Source of the DNA: Puniceicoccales bacterium
Lineage (GTDB): Bacteria > Verrucomicrobiota > Verrucomicrobiia > Opitutales > JAIRKQ01
Direction of reading: 5' to 3'
NCBI GenBank assembly: GCA_031266155.1
Contig: JAISBO010000008.1
Location: forward strand, 1-22,117
Length of the DNA stretch: 22,117 nt
Made by a program: the position numbers and the translations under genes. Shown piece by piece: positions 15,985 to 22,117 of this stretch; within the stretch, counting starts at the first letter, position 1; every line of letters starts with the position of its first letter. The notes beneath the pieces are model-generated. The model was not told where the DNA came from. It searched no databases and was given only the letters and a program-made list of their open reading frames with translations.

Positions 15985-18465
15985 ATGGCCGTCATAATGT
16001 TGCCCAATATTCCAGAGTGTGAATTTACGAAAGCGTCCATTGTGTCATGGAAGAAAAAATTGGCCCAATTTGATATGGGACAATATTTTGGGCGGCGTCC
16101 ATGTTCCATAGCAAAGGGTGTGTTTGCCACACAGGCAATTAAAAGGATAGTTTTGAAAGAACACGAGGCTACAATCGGGGCATATTTTAATGGGGAAGTA
16201 ATAAATTTTGACCTGGCATTTGACACTGCTGGACATCTCGAGACTTCGATCGACAGGCTGAACAAACTAAAAATCACTTCCCAAATTGTAACCATCGCTG
16301 CTCTAATGGCGATCACAAAGCTTATAGACTCAGAAAACATAGACCATGTGGAAGACAATACCGTTCTGCCAATGGATCTTTCCAAAGACGAAATTTCCAT
16401 GGATGAGGTCATAAAAAAAGTGGATGGGCTAAAGAAGAGTAAATTCGAAAAAAATGTTTTGGTCAAATTCAGCATATCTAATAACGACGTCGTAATGCGT
16501 GCATTTTTAGATAACTCTGAAAAAAAGCCAATTTTTATGCAGAGTAGTAACTCCATCACAGTGATCTCGGGCAATGCTAAAAAGATGTCTCTGCTGCGTT
16601 TACTATTTTACGCCAAAAAAGCAAATTTTGAATTCTGCACATCAAATCGGGATTATCGTTCGAAAAACTTGAGGGATGCCATCGATTTGATGGGCAATAA
16701 ATTCAATGTCTGGGACAAATATTTTTACGTCCATTTCTCTCCCGAAATGCTACTTCTAAAGCGGGGGGCCATATTCCCAAATATTTGTGCCAAAGTCCAT
16801 GAAATCGACCCAGAACACATAGAGATTAAATGGGTAATGGAGACCGAATATGGGTTGATTGATTCTCAGAAAATGCCTGATCTGTTAAAAGCAAACGGTC
16901 GCCTAATTTTCATAGAAAAGATAGGAGCTGTTGCACTAACCGCCAATCAAATTTCTGTCATCCGGCATGTATTTTGCAGTGACCACGGGGTTAAACTACG
17001 CAAATATATCCTATACGTATTGCTCAACCAACACCACATTCGGGTCGATGCGTCGGGATGTAAAATTACGCACATTGATGTGGGTAGCGTAAGGTTTAAA
17101 TTGCCTGAATTTTTGAAAAACTACCAGCGGGACGGCATCTACGCGATGCAAGCAATTTTAGATGCTGGGTGTCACTGCTTACTTGCCGATGAAATGGGAC
17201 TTGGGAAAACTGTCCAAGTATTGTCTTTGATTAGGGCCAATGGGAAGAGCAAGCATTCACTGGTGATTTGTCCCGCAAGCGTAATTTCCGTTTGGCAAAA
17301 AGAGATAGAAAAATTCTTTCCCGACAAGGGTTTTGCTACCGTTGACAAATATTACAATTTTTTAAACAAACCTGATTTTCTGCTGTGCAGCTATGCCCAG
17401 GTACATAAAATGAATGTGGAATTGCGAAATTTGTCCTTTGACTATATTGTCCTGGACGAAGCACAATATGTCAAAAATCCACGCTCCAAGACAATGTTGG
17501 CCTGTTGCAATATCAACGGTCGGTTTAGAATAGCTATTACTGGCACGCCCATTGAAAATAACCTGATGGACATTTGGAGCATATTCAAGTTCCTAATGCC
17601 AGGATTTTTTTGCGGCTACAAACAGTTTCAAGAGAGCATTGGCCAGCTAGATTTTCGCCAAAATTTCCAGAAACAAATTGCAACGTTTACCATCAGGAGA
17701 ACCAAACAATCCGTCGCCATCGAATTACCAAAACGCAATGAAATTGAGATCACTTGTAAAATGAATCATGCCCAGCAACTTGCCTATGATGCTATTAGGG
17801 ATAATTTACGCTCCAAGTTGACGAATTTTAATACATCCGATTCAAAAATGCGTTTGAATATTTTGACAGCCATTACCCGGTTACGGCAGGCGGCATGTGC
17901 ACAATTTATCCTACCGGAAGCTTTGCGCCACAATAATTCCCGAGACTCACAAAAAATTGACATCCTAATGTTGAAACTGGAAACAATAGTAACGGAGGGG
18001 AAAAAAGTTCTTGTGTTCAGCCAGTTCTTGGATTTTTTGAAGGAAATAAAAAATAGACTTGCGGAAAGTATGCCGGAGATAAAAATATTCTCTCTAACGG
18101 GGTTGACTTCAAATCGTAAAACACTCGTGGATAATTTTCAAAATACCAAAGGAAGCGCGGTCATGCTGATTAGTTTGAAAGCTGGCGGTGTTGGACTGAC
18201 CCTCCACGCAGCGGAATATGCTTTTTTAATGGAACCTTGGTGGAATCCAGCCGTTGAAGAACAAGCAATAGCACGAATTCATAGGATTGGTCAAAAAAAT
18301 ATTACCACCATCTATCGTCTAATCACGGAAGGATCCATTGAAGAACGTATGCGGACGATCCAAGCGTCCAAAAGTGAGCTATTCAATGACTTCATCAAAA
18401 CCGGTGTTGACAATATCGCAATGACCAATTTTTTCCTAAAGAATCTAGAATCTTTATTGGATTAA
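15985..18465 (+). CDS. SNF2-family DNA-dependent ATPase (bacterial RapA/HepA-like) with degenerate SWIM-like N-terminus
   Basis: A superfamily 2 DNA translocase of 826 residues. The C-terminal half is a complete SNF2 motor: ADEMGLGKT Walker A (Lys408), LDEAQ motif II (Asp491-Glu492), GTPIENN, VFSQFLDFL, SLKAGGVGLTLHAA and the arginine-finger motif QAIARIHRIGQ (760-770). Such proteins remodel or translocate on protein-bound DNA or RNA polymerase; the specific role is unknown. The first 370 residues are poorly conserved. Residues 31-112 follow the strand pattern that precedes and surrounds SWIM zinc fingers in related SNF2 proteins, but no CxC...CxH ligands are present. ATG 15985 is preferred over TTG 15979; the ribosome site is weak. 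Its stop lies one base before the DUF721/DciA-like ATG, implying coupled translation. Confidence 0.93.
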   Translation: MAVIMLPNIPECEFTKASIVSWKKKLAQFDMGQYFGRRPCSIAKGVFATQAIKRIVLKEHEATIGAYFNGEVINFDLAFDTAGHLETSIDRLNKLKITSQIVTIAALMAITKLIDSENIDHVEDNTVLPMDLSKDEISMDEVIKKVDGLKKSKFEKNVLVKFSISNNDVVMRAFLDNSEKKPIFMQSSNSITVISGNAKKMSLLRLLFYAKKANFEFCTSNRDYRSKNLRDAIDLMGNKFNVWDKYFYVHFSPEMLLLKRGAIFPNICAKVHEIDPEHIEIKWVMETEYGLIDSQKMPDLLKANGRLIFIEKIGAVALTANQISVIRHVFCSDHGVKLRKYILYVLLNQHHIRVDASGCKITHIDVGSVRFKLPEFLKNYQRDGIYAMQAILDAGCHCLLADEMGLGKTVQVLSLIRANGKSKHSLVICPASVISVWQKEIEKFFPDKGFATVDKYYNFLNKPDFLLCSYAQVHKMNVELRNLSFDYIVLDEAQYVKNPRSKTMLACCNINGRFRIAITGTPIENNLMDIWSIFKFLMPGFFCGYKQFQESIGQLDFRQNFQKQIATFTIRRTKQSVAIELPKRNEIEITCKMNHAQQLAYDAIRDNLRSKLTNFNTSDSKMRLNILTAITRLRQAACAQFILPEALRHNNSRDSQKIDILMLKLETIVTEGKKVLVFSQFLDFLKEIKNRLAESMPEIKIFSLTGLTSNRKTLVDNFQNTKGSAVMLISLKAGGVGLTLHAAEYAFLMEPWWNPAVEEQAIARIHRIGQKNITTIYRLITEGSIEERMRTIQASKSELFNDFIKTGVDNIAMTNFFLKNLESLLD

Positions 18466-18466
18466 T

Positions 18467-18865
18467 ATGGTGGCAAAGAAAACTTTTGGTCGTAGGATTC
18501 GCAATTTGATTGCTGCATTCCGTGGGTTACCGCCGGAAGAAGGCATCTCATGTTTGAAAAAAGCTAAACCTATCGGCGGGTCCATTTCCACCCTATTGAA
18601 AAAGCTCAACGCGATAAAAATAACCCCCCAGCAAACCATCCATCAAAATTGGCCATCCATCGTAGGGGAGGACATGGCCAAACGTTGTTGTCCCGTAAAA
18701 ATCTTGAATGACGACACCCTAGTCATCCACAGTTTTAACGCAATAATTCGTTCAGAACTGCAAATTCAAAAGCTAAAAATTTTAGACAGCCTGCACCAAT
18801 TTCCCAATTGCGCACAAATTTCCGACATTCGTTTCCTTGCCCACAAATCAGCTGCCACGGAGTAG
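18467..18865 (+). CDS. DUF721/DciA-like protein
   Basis: A 132-residue basic protein matching the DUF721 pattern. An N-terminal helix-rich segment (LLKKLNAIKITPQQ) is followed by W62 and IVGEDMAKRC, then beta strands with DDTLVIHS and NAIIRSELQIQKLKILDSL (91-109). DUF721 includes DciA, the ancestral operator/loader of the replicative helicase DnaB in bacteria lacking DnaC or DnaI. This copy has the KH-like core but no long extra domain. ATG 18467 follows the SNF2 stop after one base, so it is translated with the SNF2 ATPase. It converges on tsf across 50 bases containing only a weak imperfect dyad. The helicase-loading role is inferred from family membership. Confidence 0.8.
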   Translation: MVAKKTFGRRIRNLIAAFRGLPPEEGISCLKKAKPIGGSISTLLKKLNAIKITPQQTIHQNWPSIVGEDMAKRCCPVKILNDDTLVIHSFNAIIRSELQIQKLKILDSLHQFPNCAQISDIRFLAHKSAATE

Positions 18866-18915
18866 TCAAATACACTCCCAAAAGGATTTCTCCCCTTGGA
18901 GCTAAATTCATCTAG

Positions 18916-19503
18916 CTATCCGATTTGGTAACGGACAAATCGACTAACCTTGATGTTCTCTCCTATGGTAGCTACGGATTGGGCAATGTATGTTCCCACT
19001 GAAATTTCTTGGGCCTTTATGAATGGTTGATCCAACAAACATACTTCACTATGCCATTTGGCTATTTTCCCAGAAATAATTTTTTCCATGGCATTGGCCG
19101 GCTTGCCGGCACACTGTTCGGCCGCAATGGAACGTTCCCTTGCCTCGACTTCCGGGGGAATGGCGTCGGCCGAAACGTAGGAGGGCGACATCGCTGCGAT
19201 GTGCATACAAATGTCCTTTGCGAGTTGCTGAAATGTTTCATTCTTTGCAACGAAATCGGTTTCGCAGTTAAGTTCCAGTAAAACCCCTATGCGGCCGCCA
19301 CTGTGAATGTAGGATTGAATAATTCCTTCCGCAGCTTCCCTCCCTGACTTTTTAGCGGCATTTATAATACCGCGCTTTTTCAGGAAAACTATCGCCTCCT
19401 CCATGTCTCCTTGGGTCTCTACCAAGGCTTTCTTGCATTCCATCATACCCGCGCCAGACCGTAGGCGCAGATCATTGACCATTTTTGCACTAATCTCTAC
19501 CAT
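18916..19503 (-). CDS. tsf: translation elongation factor Ts, short form
   Basis: The nucleotide exchange factor for EF-Tu. The N-terminal UBA-like segment (1-45) has LRLRSGAGMMECKKAL and GDMEEAIVFLKKRG. The core carries ELNCETDFVAKNETF with the TDFVA motif (82-86) that contacts EF-Tu. At 195 residues it is the short EF-Ts type with a single core subdomain, compared with about 283 in E. coli. ATG 19503 has an AAGGGAG ribosome site six bases upstream, inside the 11-base gap after rpsB. No pyrH or frr follows; the operon ends here against the DUF721 gene. Confidence 0.97.
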   Translation of the reverse strand: MVEISAKMVNDLRLRSGAGMMECKKALVETQGDMEEAIVFLKKRGIINAAKKSGREAAEGIIQSYIHSGGRIGVLLELNCETDFVAKNETFQQLAKDICMHIAAMSPSYVSADAIPPEVEARERSIAAEQCAGKPANAMEKIISGKIAKWHSEVCLLDQPFIKAQEISVGTYIAQSVATIGENIKVSRFVRYQIG

Positions 19504-19514
19504 GTCAATCTCCC

Positions 19515-20348
19515 TTAATTTACATTTTCGCTGTCTATCTTTAGCGTCTCCGTTGACAAATTTGTCGACATTTCATCGACGATTTCCTTTGACATGGAAA
19601 CTTCGGGAACAATCTTTATCATATCATCCGTAGACAATAACTTTTTCCTCGATGACCTACGTTCACCCCTAATTGCAATACCTTCTTGGACACCTTCGAG
19701 AAACAACCCCAATATCATCCTTATCGCTTTGGCAGAATCGTCATTGCACATGACTGGGTAATCAACGAGGGTAGGATCAGAATTTGTGTCAACAATGGCG
19801 AACACGGGAATACCAACTTTCTTCGCTTCCGCTACGGCAATGTGTTCGTGCATTATGTCGGCAATAAACAGAGCTGCCGGTGGTTCTTCAATCTGCATCA
19901 ATCCTTCAAAAGAAGCGTGCATGCGGTTCATTTTACGCCGAACGGCTGCCGCTTCCTTTTTATGCATTTTGGCCAATTCGCCACTTTCTTCCATCGTCAA
20001 AAATTTTTTATATTTGTTCAAACTGCACTCTATCGTCTGAAAATTCGTCAAGGTCCCCCCCAACCATCGATTTACACAAAATGGCATATCCGCGGAAGTC
20101 GCCCCCTCCTTTGTGATATCCCGTGCCTGTTTCTTTGTTCCAACGAACCAAATGTCACCTCCACCGGCAACGATACTTCTGGCTATCTCACACGCTTTTT
20201 CTATCTGTTCGCACGTTTTTACAAGATTGATAATTGTTATCCCATTACGGTGGTCAAAGATATATGGACGGGTTTTGGGATTCCAACGCTTTTTCTGGTG
20301 TCCTACATGGACGCCTGCTTCAAACAATTCTTCCGCTGAAGTTCTCAT
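19515..20348 (-). CDS. rpsB: 30S ribosomal protein S2
   Basis: A 30S subunit protein that completes assembly and is needed for S1 binding. Signatures are FEAGVHVGHQKKRWNPK, PYIFDHRNGI, FVGTKKQA, VNRWLGGTLTNF and IPVFAIVDTNSDP followed by the C-terminal NDDSAKAIRMI. The frame is open to ATG 20396. ATG 20348 has a GGAG ribosome site six bases upstream and matches the family N-terminus (RTSAEELFEAGVHVG), so I start there: 277 residues. This is about 35 longer than E. coli S2 because of a C-terminal extension after GERRSSRKK ending in a polar, Ser/Asn-rich tail. Operon with tsf; divergent from tsaD. Confidence 0.97.
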   Translation of the reverse strand: MRTSAEELFEAGVHVGHQKKRWNPKTRPYIFDHRNGITIINLVKTCEQIEKACEIARSIVAGGGDIWFVGTKKQARDITKEGATSADMPFCVNRWLGGTLTNFQTIECSLNKYKKFLTMEESGELAKMHKKEAAAVRRKMNRMHASFEGLMQIEEPPAALFIADIMHEHIAVAEAKKVGIPVFAIVDTNSDPTLVDYPVMCNDDSAKAIRMILGLFLEGVQEGIAIRGERRSSRKKLLSTDDMIKIVPEVSMSKEIVDEMSTNLSTETLKIDSENVN

Positions 20349-20478
20349 ATGTTTCTCCGTTTGGCTAGACTGCGAACCATTCGCACATTTAACCATTATT
20401 AGATTCTGATTAATTTAATCTGGACGCTGTATATAAAATCGACATTGACAAGAACTTTTTAACAATCCGGAAAAATTT
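20349..20478. promoter_or_regulatory. rpsB-tsaD divergent control region
   Basis: 130 bases between two divergent genes, so both promoters should be here. It contains a 13-base perfect palindrome GATTAA-T-TTAATC (20408-20420), a TATATAAA run (20430-20437) usable as a -10 on either strand, and TTGACA (20445-20450). I could not pair a -35 and -10 at a normal spacing with confidence. The roughly 50-base leader before rpsB may hold an S2 autoregulatory structure, which I cannot demonstrate. Confidence 0.4.
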
Positions 20479-21468
20479 ATGATAATTGGCATAGAAAGTT
20501 CGTGCGATGAATCAGCCCTTGCCTTATTCGATGAAAAGATTGGCGTCGTCTTTGAAAAAATTTCATCCCAGGTAGAATTGCATGCCGAATACGGTGGTGT
20601 TGTCCCCGAACTCGCTTCCCGGGAACACGTTAAAAATTTCGTTCCACTGCTCGAAGGTTTAAAAAAATTTGGAGTATCGGAGGCAAAATTGATTGCCGTT
20701 ACAAAGGAACCAGGGCTTCCGGGATGTCTAAACATTGGCCTGGCGGTGGCGAGGGCATTGGCCCTTATTCTGCATCTACCGGTTAGGGAAGTTAACCATT
20801 TGCACGGACACCTATTTTCCCCGTTTATACCTGTCCATGCCAAAGATCCGCAATCGTTTTTTTCTAATTTGCAGGAATACCTGCCCCACCTTGGCCTGCT
20901 GGTTTCGGGGGGTAATACGATTTTGTATGAAATATCGGAAAATCTTGCCATGGCAACGGTCGCAGAAACCATGGACGATGCTGCGGGAGAAGCCTTCGAT
21001 AAAGGGGCAAGGTTGCTAGGATTGCCATACCCGGGAGGAAATTTGATCGAAAAGCTGGCAAGTTCTGGGAACCCCAAAAAATACCAATTTCCCCGTGCAT
21101 TTTCGAACAAATCGGACATGAAGTTTAGTTTTTCAGGGTTAAAAACGAGTTTGAGGTATTTTTTGGAAAAATTCGAAGGAAGCTTTGTTCCCCACATCAA
21201 TGATATCTGCGCTTCCTACCAGGAAGCTATCGTCGATACACTAGCGACCAAGGTTTCCCATGCCCTCGAAAAACATTCCTGTAAAAGCATTGGTATCAGC
21301 GGAGGTGTTTCCAACAACGGCTACCTGCGAGAAAGAATATCAACCCTTGCAACAAAATTCAACAAAAAACTTGTACTGCCACTAGGCCATCACAGCTGCG
21401 ACAATGCGGCAATGATTGCGTTCGCGGCATATGTCAGCGACAATTTTTCAAGTGGTTGCCGTAGATAA
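20479..21468 (+). CDS. tsaD: tRNA N6-adenosine threonylcarbamoyltransferase TsaD
   Basis: The catalytic subunit that, with TsaB and TsaE, transfers the threonylcarbamoyl group to A37 of ANN-decoding tRNAs (t6A). The ASKHA fold begins with IIGIESSCDESALAL. Next come VPELASREHV, the metal motif NHLHGH (His107, His111), LVSGGNT, DDAAGEAFDKGARLLGLPYP, FSFSGLKTS, GGVSNNGYLRE and CDNAAMIA, where Asp308 is the third metal ligand. The middle residue of the usual bacterial HxEGH is His rather than Glu, and the GPGLxGSL loop reads EPGLPGCLN. At 329 residues it has normal length. ATG 20479 has a weak GGA ribosome site. Divergent from rpsB and convergent with the PFK-like gene. Confidence 0.95.
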   Translation: MIIGIESSCDESALALFDEKIGVVFEKISSQVELHAEYGGVVPELASREHVKNFVPLLEGLKKFGVSEAKLIAVTKEPGLPGCLNIGLAVARALALILHLPVREVNHLHGHLFSPFIPVHAKDPQSFFSNLQEYLPHLGLLVSGGNTILYEISENLAMATVAETMDDAAGEAFDKGARLLGLPYPGGNLIEKLASSGNPKKYQFPRAFSNKSDMKFSFSGLKTSLRYFLEKFEGSFVPHINDICASYQEAIVDTLATKVSHALEKHSCKSIGISGGVSNNGYLRERISTLATKFNKKLVLPLGHHSCDNAAMIAFAAYVSDNFSSGCRR

Positions 21469-21478
21469 TTTTTTGAAC

Positions 21479-22117
21479 CTACTTTAGCCTGGAAAAGCTT
21501 GGTAACCCATTCTCATAGGCACATTTGATTTCGCCGGCAATTAATGGCATTGCGTATTTAAAAAATGAAACATCCAATGCCATGTTTTCATAGACATACC
21601 ATGATTCTGGAAATTCTTTTTTCCTATCGGAAATATTTTCAAAATCTACACAATTTGCTTCCGCCGAATACTTGTTTCCATCGGTACGCAACAAGGTAAT
21701 CATTTTGCCACTTATTCCTCCGGCAATGGAAAGGTCCAATGCTTTTTGGACACATAATTCCGACTCTATGACATCTATTTCCGATAGTGTCATGCAGGCT
21801 GTAAACTCCCAGTCGTGCAAAGAAATCAAATCTACCTGTACGTCAAAATTGGCACCGGAAATAAATTTGATGTACTCCGCTGCATCGTGCTGGGGGGCAG
21901 AATTTTCTTTTTTGGAATGCATCAACCTGTCTCCAAGAACAATTACACAATTTCCAACGTTACGTATTGTTTGGTGGACATTTTTCACAAATGTTCCTTC
22001 GTCAAAATTTGAAAGGATGAGCAAATGTGGAGCATCGGTACTATCCTTGCGCAGTCGAGCCAGTGCCAGGCTACTAATCAGCCATTCGTCATCACATCCC
22101 TTTAACTCTAGTATGGT
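21479..22117 (-). CDS. phosphofructokinase-family protein (PPi-PFK-like clade), 5' end outside the window, divergent active site
   Basis: The C-terminal 212 residues of a PFK-fold protein whose frame runs off the right edge. The PFK pattern is visible: LELKGCDDEWLISSLALA aligns with the VEVMGRxxGxLxxxxALA motif, then DAPHLLIL, a VIVLGDRLM strand, SEIDVIESE where the family has SxxDxxEA, AGGISGKMITLLR, and the C-terminal FFKYAMPLIAGEI and GLPSFSRLK. That C-terminus resembles the roughly 420-residue PPi-dependent PFKs. But residues that bind fructose-6-phosphate look replaced: MGR reads KGC, and the LGxxQR loop preceded by Arg reads SLHDW preceded by Gln. It may be a non-catalytic or re-purposed paralogue. 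The phospho-donor motif lies outside the window. It converges on tsaD with a 10-base gap. Confidence 0.75.
   Translation of the reverse strand, partial: TILELKGCDDEWLISSLALARLRKDSTDAPHLLILSNFDEGTFVKNVHQTIRNVGNCVIVLGDRLMHSKKENSAPQHDAAEYIKFISGANFDVQVDLISLHDWEFTACMTLSEIDVIESELCVQKALDLSIAGGISGKMITLLRTDGNKYSAEANCVDFENISDRKKEFPESWYVYENMALDVSFFKYAMPLIAGEIKCAYENGLPSFSRLK

Noticed and set aside
15972..16574. 200-codon minus-strand open frame at the start of the SNF2 gene
   Set aside because: No motif or ribosome site. The plus frame continues into a complete SNF2 motor.
18866..18915. Possible intrinsic terminator between the convergent dciA-like gene and tsf
   Set aside because: The CTCC...GGAG dyad needs several bulges and has no U-run on either strand; too weak to call.
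19686..20339. 217-codon plus-strand open frame opposite rpsB
   Set aside because: It is antisense to ribosomal protein S2, with His/Phe-rich composition typical of a reversed conserved gene.
20415..21200. 261-codon minus-strand open frame opposite tsaD
   Set aside because: The other strand encodes an unambiguous TsaD; the antisense product is low-complexity Ser/Pro-rich with no motif.

Overview
The window is an ordinary-looking bacterial chromosome segment, somewhat AT-leaning and densely coded. It carries house-keeping, central-carbon and envelope genes. I see no phage, insertion sequence, CRISPR array or integrase. The style of the proteins (PPDK, a short EF-Ts, a TsaD with an HLHGH metal motif, an IPT/TIG lipoprotein, DUF721/DciA) and several likely TTG/GTG starts fit the PVC superphylum, with Verrucomicrobia/Opitutae-like the best guess. 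This placement is an inference made without any database search.

Layout. 31-4585 (+): pyruvate phosphate dikinase, then a nucleotidyltransferase overlapping a GT4-type glycosyltransferase, which looks like a small surface-glycan pair. 4635-6635 (-): pgk-tpiA operon, divergent from a NUDIX hydrolase (6718-7269, +), with two opposed promoters apparently sharing one -10 region. 7270-8134: a mostly non-coding stretch with two convergent tRNA genes, tRNA-Met(CAU) and tRNA-Glu(CUC), plus hairpins and one doubtful 33-codon ORF. 8135-9924 (+): a Ppx/GppA-type phosphatase overlapping an RluD-type pseudouridine synthase. 10013-13208 (+): an IPT/TIG lipoprotein followed closely by glycogen branching enzyme. 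13393-14754 (-): MATE transporter. 14935-18865 (+): obgE, an SNF2 ATPase and a DUF721/DciA-like gene, the last two separated by one base. 18916-20348 (-): rpsB-tsf. 20479-21468 (+): tsaD. 21479 to the right edge (-): a 5'-truncated phosphofructokinase-family gene.

How they fit together. PPDK, PGK, TpiA, GlgB and the PFK-family protein form a central-carbon and glycogen theme. PPDK suggests pyrophosphate-linked glycolysis. RpsB, EF-Ts, ObgE, RluD, TsaD and the tRNAs are translation functions. The most unusual signals are (i) the PFK-family protein, which appears to have lost several residues that bind fructose-6-phosphate in ordinary PFKs, and (ii) the SNF2 ATPase, whose N-terminus looks like a SWIM-type region without its zinc ligands, coupled to a DciA-like gene. 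I did not find a convincing wholly new multi-gene system.
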